Made by a program: the position numbers and the translations under genes
Assembly: GCF_902196135.1 (NCBI RefSeq)
Contig: NZ_CABIKE010000004.1
Location: forward strand, 48,020 to 112,019
Source of the DNA: Helicobacter suis
GTDB taxonomy: Bacteria > Campylobacterota > Campylobacteria > Campylobacterales > Helicobacteraceae
Reading direction: 5' to 3'
DNA: 64,000 bases
The notes under the pieces: model-generated
What the model was told of the DNA's origin: nothing
Databases searched by the model: none
What the model saw: the letters and a program-made list of their open reading frames with translations, nothing else
In this document: positions 55,296 to 64,000 of the stretch, piece after piece
Layout of the letters: the number at the start of each line of letters is the position of its first letter
How positions within the stretch are numbered: the stretch's first letter is position 1

Positions 55296-56098
55296 GCATT
55301 GCACCGACTGCTCTTATTGATCCACAAGCGCGCCTCCACCCTTCTGTTACTATCGGTCCTTTTTGTGTGATTGGACCGGATGTTGTACTAGAGGAGGGGG
55401 TTACGCTGTATAACAATGTAACGCTTTTAGGGCGCACCACCATTAAAGCCCACACAACTGTTTTTCCCTATGCCACGCTTGGTACGATCCCACAAGATCT
55501 CAAATACGATGGCGAACCCTCTACTCTTGTAATCGGGGAACATAATTTGATCCGCGAATATTGCATGATTAACACGGGTACTAAGGGTGGAGGAAATGAA
55601 ACCATTATTGGTAATCATAATTTATTAATGGCTTATGTACATGTCGCCCATGACTGCAAAATTGGCAATCATTGTATTTTGGCCAATGGCGTAACTTTAG
55701 CCGGGCATATTGAAATTGGCGATCATGTCAATATTGGCGGACTTACAGCAATCCACCAATTTACGCGTCTGGCTAAGGGGTGCATGGTGGCTGGGGCGAG
55801 CGCTCTTGGTAGAGATATCCCTCCATTTTGTATTGCTGAGGGTAATCGCGCCTTTATCAGAGGGCTTAATCGCCACCGCATGCGCAAACTCTTAGAACGC
55901 AAAGAGATTGATTTTATTAACATACTTTATAAACGGCTTTTTAATATCAATGGCACTTCTGTACGCGACAATGCCTCAAAAATTTTAGAAGAATACCCTG
56001 AAAATGCGCACGCTAAAGAGATTTGCCAATTTGTTTTAGAAAGCAATAGAGGCATTGCCATTAAAGCGGGGTATTTTAACGATCAGGAGGATTCATGA
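55292..56098 (+). CDS. lpxA: UDP-N-acetylglucosamine acyltransferase
   Basis: First enzyme of lipid A synthesis. The 268-residue protein consists of left-handed beta-helix hexapeptide repeats (for example [33 protein letters not shown]) with the catalytic His in HVAHD, and a C-terminal helical domain. The ATGA overlap with fabZ and with clpX indicates one transcript. Confidence 0.96.
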   Translation: MSIAPTALIDPQARLHPSVTIGPFCVIGPDVVLEEGVTLYNNVTLLGRTTIKAHTTVFPYATLGTIPQDLKYDGEPSTLVIGEHNLIREYCMINTGTKGGGNETIIGNHNLLMAYVHVAHDCKIGNHCILANGVTLAGHIEIGDHVNIGGLTAIHQFTRLAKGCMVAGASALGRDIPPFCIAEGNRAFIRGLNRHRMRKLLERKEIDFINILYKRLFNINGTSVRDNASKILEEYPENAHAKEICQFVLESNRGIAIKAGYFNDQEDS

Positions 56099-57399
56099 AC
56101 ACCCGTTACTGCAGTTTTTGCAATAAGCCGGAAAACACCCTGCAACACCACCGCCGCTTGGTGTTTTCCTCTAAAAAATCGGGTAAGGATATCCATATCT
56201 GTGAGTACTGCGTGGAATATCTTTATAAAGAACTCCACACAGAACTACACACCAGTGTTTTAGATGTGCGCAAGCACACAGGAGAAGATCCCTTACCCCT
56301 TAAAAACAACACCCCTGCCATGATTGCCTCTCCTAAACTTTTAAAAGAAGCCTTAGATCATTATGTTATCGGGCAAGAGGACGCTAAGCGGGTTTTAAGT
56401 GTGGCGGTGTATAACCACTATAAACGCTTGCATTACCAAGAAACCCGCGATTCAAACACGCAAGAAGTAGAAATTTCTAAGTCTAACATTTTATTAGTAG
56501 GGCCTACTGGTAGTGGTAAAACTTTAATGGCACAAACTCTAGCGCGCTTTTTAAATGTACCCATTGCCATTAGCGATGCAACTAGTTTAACAGAGGCAGG
56601 TTATGTAGGAGAAGATGTAGAAAACATTTTAACCCGTTTGTTGCAGGCTAGCGATGGAGATGTAGAGAGGGCGCAAAAGGGGATTGTTTTTATTGATGAG
56701 ATTGATAAAATCGCGCGCCTTTCAGAAAACCGCTCCATTACCCGCGATGTTTCTGGTGAGGGAGTACAGCAAGCGCTTTTAAAGATCATTGAAGGGGCTG
56801 TGGTCAATGTCAGCCCCAAAGGGGGGCGCAAACACCCTAATGAAAACTTTGTTCAGATTGATACGACCAATATTTTATTTATCTGTGGTGGGGCTTTTGA
56901 TGGGATCATTGATGTGATCAAACGGCGCATCCACAGCAATGTATTAGGTTTTGGCAATGAGAAAAAAACCAAAGAGGAATTAGAGGATATTTTGCACCTA
57001 GTTGAACCAGAAGATTTAATCTCTTATGGCTTAATTCCTGAACTCATCGGCCGTTTGCCGGTTATTTCTACTTTAAAACCCATTTCTAAAGAGGCTATGG
57101 TAGATATTTTACAAAAACCTAAAAATGCGCTGATCAAACAATACCAAGCGCTTTTTAAAATGGATGGCGTGGAGTTGGTTTTTGAAGAGGAAGCTGTTGA
57201 GGAAATTGCCAATTTAGCCATTAAGCGCAAGGTAGGGGCGCGTGGTCTCAGGGCAATTATTGAAAGTTTTGGTTTAGATATTATGTTTGATTTACCTAAT
57301 CTCAAGGATTACCAAGTCATCATCACTAAAGAGTGCGTGCTTAAACAAGATAAACCGCTTTACATTAAAAAAAATAAGCCCTTGCTCATGCCCTCTTAA
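56095..57399 (+). CDS. clpX: ATP-dependent Clp protease ATP-binding subunit ClpX
   Basis: AAA+ unfoldase for ClpP, 434 residues. It has the N-terminal zinc finger (CSFC near 6-9 and ICEYC near 35), Walker A GPTGSGKT near 138, Walker B FIDEIDKI near 198, the RKHPNE pore region, the IGF-type loop ([10 protein letters not shown]) and the sensor 2 region [12 protein letters not shown]. Confidence 0.97.
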   Translation: MNTRYCSFCNKPENTLQHHRRLVFSSKKSGKDIHICEYCVEYLYKELHTELHTSVLDVRKHTGEDPLPLKNNTPAMIASPKLLKEALDHYVIGQEDAKRVLSVAVYNHYKRLHYQETRDSNTQEVEISKSNILLVGPTGSGKTLMAQTLARFLNVPIAISDATSLTEAGYVGEDVENILTRLLQASDGDVERAQKGIVFIDEIDKIARLSENRSITRDVSGEGVQQALLKIIEGAVVNVSPKGGRKHPNENFVQIDTTNILFICGGAFDGIIDVIKRRIHSNVLGFGNEKKTKEELEDILHLVEPEDLISYGLIPELIGRLPVISTLKPISKEAMVDILQKPKNALIKQYQALFKMDGVELVFEEEAVEEIANLAIKRKVGARGLRAIIESFGLDIMFDLPNLKDYQVIITKECVLKQDKPLYIKKNKPLLMPS

Positions 57400-57429
57400 A
57401 GGCCAGTAAATCCAACATGAAAGAGTTCT

Positions 57430-58467
57430 ATGATACTAGATAAATTAATTGGTGTCTTTTCCCACGATGTGGCCATTGATTTAGGGACGGCTAATACGGT
57501 GGTTTCTGTCAAAGGGCAGGGTATTATCATCAATGAGCCCTCCATTGTGGCGGTTAAACTGAATAAGTACGATCACATGGAGGAAGTTTTAGCGGTGGGG
57601 AGTGAGGCTAAAGAAATGATTGGTAAAACCCCAGCCGGTGTACAAGCCATTCGCCCCATGAAAGATGGAGTGATCGCCGATTTTAATATCACCGAGAAAA
57701 TGATTCGCTATTTCATTGAAAAAGCCCATAAACGCAAATCTCTAATCCGCCCCCGTATCATGGTTTGTGTACCCTATGGTCTAACTAGTGTAGAGCGTAA
57801 GGCGGTTAAAGAGAGCGCGATGAGTGCAGGGGCTAGAGAGGTGTTTTTGATTGAAGAACCTATGGCAGCTGCTATTGGGGCGGGTTTACCGGTAAAAGAT
57901 CCACGAGGGAGTTTGATTGTAGATATTGGCGGGGGTACAACTGAAATTGGGGTGATTAGCTTAGGCGGGTTAGTGGTGAGTAAGAGTATTAGAGTGGCGG
58001 GTAATAAGTTAGATGCTAGTATTGTAGATTATGTCCGCAAAACTTATAACTTGCAAATTGGGGAGCGCACCGGTGAGGAAATTAAAATTGCAATTGGTTC
58101 GGCTATTGAGCTAAACCCCCCTTTAACAATGGAGGTGAGTGGGCGCGATCAAATAAGCGGGATTTTAAACACCATTGAACTTAATAGCGAAGATGTACGC
58201 GAGGCAATTAAAGAGCAGTTAAGAGAAATTAGTAATGCGTTGCGATCGGTGCTTGAAGAGGTTAAACCGGATCTAGCTAGAGATTTAGTAGAAAATGGCG
58301 TGGTACTTACAGGTGGGGGGGCGCTTATTAGAGGTTTAGATAAATATTTGAGCAATATTATTAAATTACCCGTATTTGTGGGTGAAGAGCCCTTATTAGC
58401 CGTAGCCAGAGGCACGAGTAAAGCCATTGAGGATTTGGATTTATTAAGCAGCCTAGGAGATATTTAG
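57430..58467 (+). CDS. mreB: Rod-shape determining actin MreB
   Basis: Actin-like filament protein that guides lateral wall synthesis; 345 residues. Phosphate 1 DLGTANTVV near 19, phosphate 2 DIGGGTTEIGV near 165 and adenosine motif GGGALIRGL near 295 are all present. It starts 30 bp after clpX and precedes mreC. Confidence 0.97.
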   Translation: MILDKLIGVFSHDVAIDLGTANTVVSVKGQGIIINEPSIVAVKLNKYDHMEEVLAVGSEAKEMIGKTPAGVQAIRPMKDGVIADFNITEKMIRYFIEKAHKRKSLIRPRIMVCVPYGLTSVERKAVKESAMSAGAREVFLIEEPMAAAIGAGLPVKDPRGSLIVDIGGGTTEIGVISLGGLVVSKSIRVAGNKLDASIVDYVRKTYNLQIGERTGEEIKIAIGSAIELNPPLTMEVSGRDQISGILNTIELNSEDVREAIKEQLREISNALRSVLEEVKPDLARDLVENGVVLTGGGALIRGLDKYLSNIIKLPVFVGEEPLLAVARGTSKAIEDLDLLSSLGDI

Positions 58468-58471
58468 TCTT

Positions 58472-59326
58472 TTGAGCAGTTGGCGTACCCTTCTGATCTT
58501 AATTGTGATCTTTGGGGTGCTTTATTGGTTAGATATTAAAGGTTCTAGTAGTTTTATAAGCGATAAGATTAAAGTTGTTTTCCTAGATATTAAAGATGAT
58601 ATAACCTTAGCCTATCAAAAACACTTTGAGCAGGCCCAAATGGTTGCAGATTACAAAAAGCAAACCCATGCCTATGAACAGCTCAAACTAGCCTATGCCA
58701 ATTTAAACGCCCGTAACCAAGCCTTAGCTTTAGAGGTTTATGATTTAGAAAAACTCCAAGAAAAACATGCTAAGGCTAACCAGCCCCAGCCACTTTTTTC
58801 CAGCAAAGGCGATATTTGTACGCCCAATCAAACCCTTGATTTAGATAATCTACTCCCTGAGCCTACTTTCACCCTTACGCGTATTTATGGTTTTGTCTCC
58901 TTAGATAACCCCTATCAAGTGTTTTTAGACATCAAAAAACCCTACCCTAAGGATAAAATTTTAGGCATGGTGGCCTTTAACCGCGTATTAGGTACCGTCG
59001 TGCAAAGAGAAGGGCGCTTTGTAGGGCTCTTACATGGAGATTCACAGATGAGTTATAGCGTGATGATTAAAAGCGGGGGCAAAATCTATTATGGCTTTGT
59101 TAGCAATGAATCTTCTAAGAGTTATATCAACTTTTTACCTGCCTATGCGCCCATTAAAGCAGGCGATCAAGTTTTTACCAGTGGACTTGATCATATCTTT
59201 AGCCCTAATATTTATGTGGGCACAATTGCTAGTGTTGAAAACCACTATGTTTACAAAAAAGCACTCCTCCAGATTGAGGATTTTAAAAGCATGCTATTTT
59301 ACGCCACGATTGTAGATGTGCCCTAA
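58472..59326 (+). CDS. mreC: Rod-shape determining protein MreC
   Basis: Periplasmic elongasome scaffold, 284 residues: an N-terminal membrane helix (about 5-20), a coiled coil (about 55-100; KQTHAYEQLKLAYANLNARN) and the beta-barrel domain with RIYGFVS and TSGLDHIFSPNIYVG. The start is TTG at 58472, five bases after the mreB stop, with AGGAG a further 12 bases upstream. The stop is 1 bp from the next ATG. Confidence 0.92.
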   Translation: MSSWRTLLILIVIFGVLYWLDIKGSSSFISDKIKVVFLDIKDDITLAYQKHFEQAQMVADYKKQTHAYEQLKLAYANLNARNQALALEVYDLEKLQEKHAKANQPQPLFSSKGDICTPNQTLDLDNLLPEPTFTLTRIYGFVSLDNPYQVFLDIKKPYPKDKILGMVAFNRVLGTVVQREGRFVGLLHGDSQMSYSVMIKSGGKIYYGFVSNESSKSYINFLPAYAPIKAGDQVFTSGLDHIFSPNIYVGTIASVENHYVYKKALLQIEDFKSMLFYATIVDVP

Positions 59327-61461
59327 TGCCAGATTTTGACTCTTTTTACCGGGGGCTTGTGGATAGTCAGGGTTTATTTTTCCTAGAGGCTAGTTTAGAG
59401 AGCTTGCCAAGTACGCCCATGACAGCTAAGCAAAGTTTAGAAGTGTTTGGCATTTTCCAAAAAAAGAGCATGGAATTACTCAAACACGCAGAAGTTTTAT
59501 CTATTCATACTCTTTATTTAGCCCCCCTCATTCCAGATGATATAGCTATAGATCATAGCTTTAAAGACTATGCTAACTTAGCTATAAAGGGCATGCAAAA
59601 TAGCCAAAACACAGCAGAAGAACGGCTTTTTTTTGAATTAGCCTGTGCATGCCTGATTTTATCTGGATCTAAACTAGAAGCCCTAGATTTTTTAATCCGC
59701 CAACTTTGTTTAAAAGATAGCGCTTTTCTAACCCATTATAGTGCCTTTGTAGATAAACTCTTAGACTACTTGCAAATCCCCTTTAGCCTGCCTCAAAAAA
59801 TCTTAGTAGAATTACTATCCCCTCCCTATTTTTTAACCCTAACCCCCAAAGTCCAGCGTAATATTCTTAATGCCCAATTACACTTGCTTTGGAATGTTAA
59901 AACCTATTTTGCCTCTAAGGCATGGCTTGATCTTTACCCTACTTATAAAGATTTATTTAAAGCTCTTTTAGAAGATGGGCAACTAGATAGCGCCTTATTC
60001 ACGCAGTTTATGATCTATCATGTATGCGGGAATGCCTTTAGTCAAGCAGATGAGTGGGCGGATTTTAACACAAATATTAGTGCCCTTGCTGCGCGCTTTT
60101 ATCCTAAACTTTTAAAAATAGAAACACAAAAACGGGGGAAAGATTACCCTAGTTTTAACCCTGAAGAATCGCATAAGATCGTAATTGGTGTGTTAAAAGA
60201 TCGTCTTGTAGAAAATTCTCCATTTAAGGTAGAGTGTAGTTTATTTGCTATGCTCTTAAAACACCAAGCCTTTAGAGATCGTTTTATCTTTAAGGTTTTT
60301 AGTATGGATTATGATGAAAAAAGCCCCAATGATTTAGAATGTATCACACTCCTAGAAAACTTGGGGCAATATGGCGGTTTTGAGGGAGGTATAGAGGTGA
60401 TCTCAATTAATAAAACACTCCCCCAAGATCTTTTTTATCAAAGCCATTTAGAAAAAGCATTAAAGCTTAAAGAAATCCTCTATGCCCACCGCGTCCATAT
60501 CCTCATTAGCCCTAATAATGGCTATGGCATTAGCGATTTTTTACTTGCTACGCGCAGCGCACCCGTGCAGATTTATTATAGCCATGGCAATAAAGCTTAC
60601 TGTCTTGATACTTTAGAAGGGTATATCACCCACATCGCCCCTACCATAGGGCTTTATCAAGAAGGCAATATTTCTTATTTGGGTATCTACGCGCCCATGC
60701 TTTCTTTCTTTTATAACCCTCCCCTAGATAACCATAGCCAACGCCTCATTGAAAAAACCCGCGCCCTTTATGCTCCAGATACACAAACACAAATTTTAGG
60801 TACAATTGGAAGGCTCACCAAATTAGATTCGCTAGAATTTTTACAAAGTGTGCTAGAAATTTTACAACAAGCGCCTAAGGCTATCTATTTAGCATGCGGG
60901 ATAGGCGATCAAAAGATCATTTTAGAAAAACTAAAAGCCCTGTGTTTGGATCTACACCTCCCCAGCGACTTATTAAATCGCTTCCAGTTTGTTGGCTATG
61001 TTAACGCCCATTTATACGGGCATGTGATTGATTTATTTTTAGACACTTTTCCTATGCATCAGGGTGAAAGTAAATCTGAGTTTATGAGCAAAAATAAACT
61101 TGTTTTAACCCTATCAGAGAGCACGCCAGAGGAACGGATAAATGCGTTTGAAAAGTTTGTTAAAACCCACTTTAAAACTCTTGAAAAATGCTGTGAGGAT
61201 TATCATATTTCATTAGATGAGTACCAAAAAGCTTACCACTATGAGAGCCAAAGCGTGATAGCCTTTAATCCAAAAGATTATGTTAATAAAGCCTTAAAAC
61301 TTTTAAGTGTTTTAAAAAATCCTAATCAATTATCCTCTCTACTACAGCAACGATCCATGTTGCGCGCCATTACAGGGCATGTTAAATCCAATCAAAGCAT
61401 TATGCAAATCATCACTTATTTAGAACATCTTTTGGGTAAGACAACCCCATGCGCTATATAG
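59326..61461 (+). CDS. GT41-like (SPINDLY/HMW1C-type) glycosyltransferase-related protein
   Basis: A 711-residue protein. Residues 1-350 are helical, perhaps TPR-like. The C-terminal half has features of the OGT/HMW1C group: DFLLATRSAPVQIYYSHGNK near 405-425 (compare the RLAP-type segment), then GTIGRLTKLDSLEFL, IYLACGIGDQKI and LFLDTFPMHQGESKSE. Family members add N-acetylglucosamine or hexose to proteins. The start overlaps the last base of mreC, and it overlaps the next gene by 13 bp, so all are probably one operon. The match is by eye; the donor-binding residues are not verified. Confidence 0.6.
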   Translation: MPDFDSFYRGLVDSQGLFFLEASLESLPSTPMTAKQSLEVFGIFQKKSMELLKHAEVLSIHTLYLAPLIPDDIAIDHSFKDYANLAIKGMQNSQNTAEERLFFELACACLILSGSKLEALDFLIRQLCLKDSAFLTHYSAFVDKLLDYLQIPFSLPQKILVELLSPPYFLTLTPKVQRNILNAQLHLLWNVKTYFASKAWLDLYPTYKDLFKALLEDGQLDSALFTQFMIYHVCGNAFSQADEWADFNTNISALAARFYPKLLKIETQKRGKDYPSFNPEESHKIVIGVLKDRLVENSPFKVECSLFAMLLKHQAFRDRFIFKVFSMDYDEKSPNDLECITLLENLGQYGGFEGGIEVISINKTLPQDLFYQSHLEKALKLKEILYAHRVHILISPNNGYGISDFLLATRSAPVQIYYSHGNKAYCLDTLEGYITHIAPTIGLYQEGNISYLGIYAPMLSFFYNPPLDNHSQRLIEKTRALYAPDTQTQILGTIGRLTKLDSLEFLQSVLEILQQAPKAIYLACGIGDQKIILEKLKALCLDLHLPSDLLNRFQFVGYVNAHLYGHVIDLFLDTFPMHQGESKSEFMSKNKLVLTLSESTPEERINAFEKFVKTHFKTLEKCCEDYHISLDEYQKAYHYESQSVIAFNPKDYVNKALKLLSVLKNPNQLSSLLQQRSMLRAITGHVKSNQSIMQIITYLEHLLGKTTPCAI

Positions 61462-62297
61462 TGGGTCTTCTTTGTGTGTGGATTTTTTTAGGGTGCATGG
61501 GAATGGGCGCACTTTTTCCTATGATGATGATGTCCCCTCTTTCCTCAGATCATGAAAACTCGCTCAAACAAACCCACCAAGGGCTACAAGCTGATGATGA
61601 TGACGATGATAATAGTCCACCTACTTATTACACCCGCATGGAACCTGTGATGCTAGATACACCTCAAGAGCATGAGAAAAAAGAAGAACAACAATTAGAA
61701 CAGCAATTTGGGGGTAAAGCACCTAAAAAACCCGCCCCTGCCCCAACTACTACAGATTCAGTTATTTCCTCTCAAGATATCCATGGCTCACCTTTGCCAA
61801 ATGGGGTTGAGATCAAAAGAAGCGATGTTTTGGCCGCGCTTAAAAACACCCAAGAGGCATATGCTAAAGACCCCACAAAGCCAAGAGAGTCTTACTACAC
61901 TCTTTTAAACTACTGCGCTAAAAACGACTTATTTAACGAATTGGGGGCACATCTTATCATCAATCAAGCAGAACAAACCCGTTGCAAACGCATGCAAAAG
62001 GCTTATTTCCATGTTTTAGCTGAGCACTATCAAGAATTAGATCAAAAAAAGCAAATTTCTGTATTTCTCCATGATATTCTTTTGGGTTGCAGTACCCAAA
62101 TAGATCAACAAAAAGTCCTTAAGAGTGCCTTTTTTAGAAGTCTAAAACCCCAAATTAAAAGCTATAGGGATAAAGCACTCCTCAAACGCTTTTTACAAGA
62201 AAAACCCCTTGATAATGACAAATTACACGCCTTATTAAACGATTCTAAACTCGGCGAGCGTTATTATCGTTGCCATTATTTTATCAATCTGCCTTGA
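61449..62297 (+). CDS. Putative acidic lipoprotein
   Basis: A 282-residue protein with a signal peptide ending in the lipobox IFLGC (Cys16). After a M/P-rich start come a run of seven acidic residues (ADDDDDDN near 48-55), EEQQLEQQ near 75-82 and a P/T-rich linker (to about 105). Residues 115-282 form a helical domain without a known motif. It overlaps the preceding GT41-like gene by 13 bp, so it may function with it at the envelope; no function is assigned. Confidence 0.65.
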   Translation: MRYIVGLLCVWIFLGCMGMGALFPMMMMSPLSSDHENSLKQTHQGLQADDDDDDNSPPTYYTRMEPVMLDTPQEHEKKEEQQLEQQFGGKAPKKPAPAPTTTDSVISSQDIHGSPLPNGVEIKRSDVLAALKNTQEAYAKDPTKPRESYYTLLNYCAKNDLFNELGAHLIINQAEQTRCKRMQKAYFHVLAEHYQELDQKKQISVFLHDILLGCSTQIDQQKVLKSAFFRSLKPQIKSYRDKALLKRFLQEKPLDNDKLHALLNDSKLGERYYRCHYFINLP

Positions 62298-62359
62298 AAA
62301 CTTTTGATTCAAACTGGGAAATTTTAAAGCAACAAAACTAGATCAAATAGGCCTATTAA
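62298..62359 (+). other. Short non-coding stretch with stops in all useful frames
   Basis: It separates the lipoprotein gene from the phage-like fragments; stops at 62336-62338 and 62357-62359 interrupt the frame used by the next fragment. Probably the decayed 5' side of that gene. Confidence 0.4.
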
Positions 62360-62932
62360 CAAACCCTTGATTGTGAGTTCTATGGTACTCAAGGCAACAC
62401 AAGAAAACTAGTAGGGCAGAAGTTAGGGTGCTGGTATGAGCTTGAGATTCAAGGTACAGAATTAACCAGTTTAGAGCACTTCAAGGAGGCGCCTCCCTTA
62501 AAAGAGGGCTTTAAAATCCAAAGTCTAGATTTTGATAAGTTAGCTCAGCGCCTCCCAAATGAAAAACCCTATCCCTTCACTCAAAGAGTGCTAAATACAA
62601 TCAAAAGCGCGCTATCTTTACTAAGCTTAAATAAAAAGCAAGAAAAGCATGTTTTAGATAGCCCCGGATACATACAAGGCCGCAGTTATTACACAAAAGC
62701 GCCAAGTATTGAGCAGGTTAGGGAGTGGATAAAGGAAAGTTTAGAGATTGACCTAATAACTAGTGATAAGTGGAATAAACATGGCATTATTAGCCACCCT
62801 GATTTTGAGGGCGTAGTTTTGCCGTTTTTTGACAAGTCAAAAGCTCCGGTTAAGGTGTATAAAAGTAAGCTACACTTTAACAAAAAGGGCTTTCATATTG
62901 TGCCGGTTGCGCTAGGTGATAAACATGATTAA
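62360..62932 (+). pseudogene. 5'-truncated phage-like gene
   Basis: An uninterrupted frame of 190 codons that begins after a stop at 62357-62359 and has no ATG, GTG or TTG before the GTG at 62588. Content upstream of that GTG (GTQGNTRKLVGQKLGCWYEL; KEAPPLKEGFKIQSLDFDKL) looks like real protein, so this is the remaining part of a longer gene. The C-terminal 100 residues (YIQGRSYYTKAPSIEQV; FHIVPVALGDKHD) resemble, by general look only, the toxin-like C-termini of Mu-type head-morphogenesis (MuF) proteins. The next genes support a prophage context. Confidence 0.5.
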
Positions 62933-63131
62933 TAGAGATTACGGAAGCTATAGCAATCAAATTAAGATTATTTTTAAAGACGGCAAAATTTGGAGAGGTG
63001 TACGCATTAAATATTTTAGTTGGGCCCCGGGAAACGGAGAGGAGGAAGATAGTATAATAGTTTCTTATGGCGGGGTGCTTTATGAGTTGACCCCTTCAGA
63101 AATTCAAGATATACAAAACGAAGTGGAATAA
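62925..63131 (+). CDS. Small phage-associated protein of unknown function
   Basis: A 68-residue protein beginning MINRDYGSYSNQIKIIF and ending IQDIQNEVE. Its ATG overlaps the previous stop, with AGGTGAT upstream (a GTG at 62916 is also possible). It has an SH3-like beta-strand look (IIFKDGKIWRGVRIKYFS). The nature of its partner suggests a phage or immunity role; nothing firm can be said. Confidence 0.45.
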   Translation: MINRDYGSYSNQIKIIFKDGKIWRGVRIKYFSWAPGNGEEEDSIIVSYGGVLYELTPSEIQDIQNEVE

Positions 63132-63875
63132 CTACAACGCTCCCGCCACTTGATCTAATAATTCTAAAATTTCGCTTTCATCAACCCCTAAATCTAACGC
63201 GGGAGGCTTTTCCGTTATCTGTTTTTGAATGCTATTAACTTGCGTTAAACCGCCATTTAACCCCGGTTGAATACGGGTTAAAGGCACATTAAAGGCCTTT
63301 TGCAAAGTCTCTAAATCTACTTGCAAGCCCATATCATAAAGGGCTTTATAAACCTGTACCTGTCTTGCCTCATCCACTTCGGTGTTAGTATCAAGGCTCA
63401 ACACAAAGGGCGGGATTGGATCTAAATATAATTTAAAGGCCTCTTTTAGCGCCTCATTTAGCGCCACTGAGATAAAGCGCGCGTCAAATTCTAAAAACGA
63501 TCGGCCTACATTTTCATGTACCGTGCCTAGTGCTTGTGTGCCCTTTTCTACCGCATTACCGGCTAGCACTTGCCCATTAATCACCTTACTAATGCATTCA
63601 TCACAATACCTTATAAAACTCAAAAAGGCATCTTTATCTACTGAGCCAGTCAACAAGTCTATTTGATCATCACTCCCAAACACACCTACAGAAGCCGATC
63701 GCAAATCCTCCAAATTATCTAACAATCTTTCTACGCTATTTTTTTCCAAATCGGGGCTTTTGGCCACTAGTGGTGGGATACTTAGATTTTCTAAATAGCT
63801 CATGTATTTACCAAGCGCTAAGTATTTAAGCGCACAGATAGAAACTACCCTGTAAGCGCTACTTTCATACAAAAA
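63132..63875 (-). pseudogene. Mu gp29-like portal protein (DUF935), 5'-truncated
   Basis: About 246 codons of a DUF935/Mu gp29 portal protein. Segments such as LALGKYMSYLENLSIPPLVAKS, LRSASVGVFG, IRYCDECISKVINGQVLAG and VHENVGRSFLEFDARFISVALNEAL correspond to the middle and end of the family. A stop (63876-63878 on the minus strand) blocks the frame and no ATG start is in phase; the full protein is usually about 450-500 residues, so roughly the first half is gone. It converges on the phage-like genes at 62360-63131, opposite to the normal same-direction order of portal and MuF genes, so the remnant has been rearranged. Confidence 0.75.
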
Positions 63876-63892
63876 TTAAAAACAATCTCTAG

Positions 63893-64000
63893 GCTCTAGG
63901 CAACAAACACGCTAGCAACAAAGGCAGCCATAATCTAGATCAACAAGGTTTGTTAGAAAGCCGCACCGCTATGATGTGTTATCAAAATGAGGACGGCCGT
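63893..64000 (+). other. Open frame running off the window end
   Basis: Thirty-six codons without a stop (…NLDQQGLLESRTAMMCYQ…) that continue past the window. There is no clear start; the amino-acid composition looks protein-like. It may belong to the adjoining prophage or to a different gene. Confidence 0.3.

Noticed and set aside
61590..61612. GAT-rich microsatellite in the acidic lipoprotein gene as a phase-variation repeat
   Set aside because: The unit is three bases long, so length changes would not alter the frame; the run is also imperfect.

Overview
The window looks like chromosomal DNA from a gastric Helicobacter other than H. pylori (the H. felis / H. heilmannii / H. bizzozeronii group is my inference; the species cannot be fixed without a search). 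Support: the RNA polymerase beta and beta' subunits are fused in one 2900-residue gene; flaB is followed by a flagellin-glycosylation (Maf-type) gene and divergent topA, as in H. pylori; FqrB, fabZ-lpxA-clpX-mreBC and the fliK-flgD-flgE block match H. pylori gene by gene. However, the window also has a periplasmic nitrate reductase subunit gene (napB), which H. pylori lacks.

Layout. 1-13933: end of pgsA, rseP, maf-flaB (minus) with a sigma-54 promoter, topA and a radical SAM gene, napB plus a Met-rich lipoprotein, then on the minus strand accD-rlmH-HP0948-like and two tandem MFS transporter paralogues. 13965-25595: flagellar hook genes fliK, flgD, flgE, followed by a two-gene insert (DUF262/HNH protein and a VapD-like/RNase H-like fusion), a Rep/UvrD helicase and a split PAS plus cytoplasmic chemoreceptor pair. 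25638-32749: mnmA, a repeat-containing secreted-looking gene, periplasmic asparaginase, a phase-variable outer membrane protein with heptanucleotide repeats (currently out of frame), and a Z1-domain restriction-type ATPase with a disrupted 5' end. 32816-46294 (minus): the transcription/translation block tRNA-Thr(TGT)-Tyr-Gly-Thr(GGT)-tuf-rpmG-tRNA-Trp-secE-nusG-rplK-rplA-rplJ-rplL-rpoBC, driven by a clear TTGACA/TATAAT promoter. 46375-49958: an outer-membrane-protein 3' scrap, then a four-gene module (TerB-like, YkgJ-type cysteine cluster, glycine-zipper membrane protein, large membrane-active-looking protein) behind a promoter whose -35/-10 spacer contains a run of 20 Gs. 50247-62297: alaS, ccoS, fqrB, a PEBP protein, fabZ-lpxA-clpX, mreB-mreC, a GT41-like protein and an acidic lipoprotein. 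62360-64000: fragments of a Mu-like prophage.

The main candidates for something new are (a) the phase-variable four-gene module at 46542-49958, whose promoter strength should depend on G-tract length; (b) the VapD-RNase H fusion next to a GmrSD-like DUF262/HNH protein at 18710-21113; and (c) the heptamer-switched outer membrane protein at 28524-29428. Three genes between 27200 and 32750 are broken by single-base shifts in short homopolymers, which may be real switching, decay, or sequencing error.
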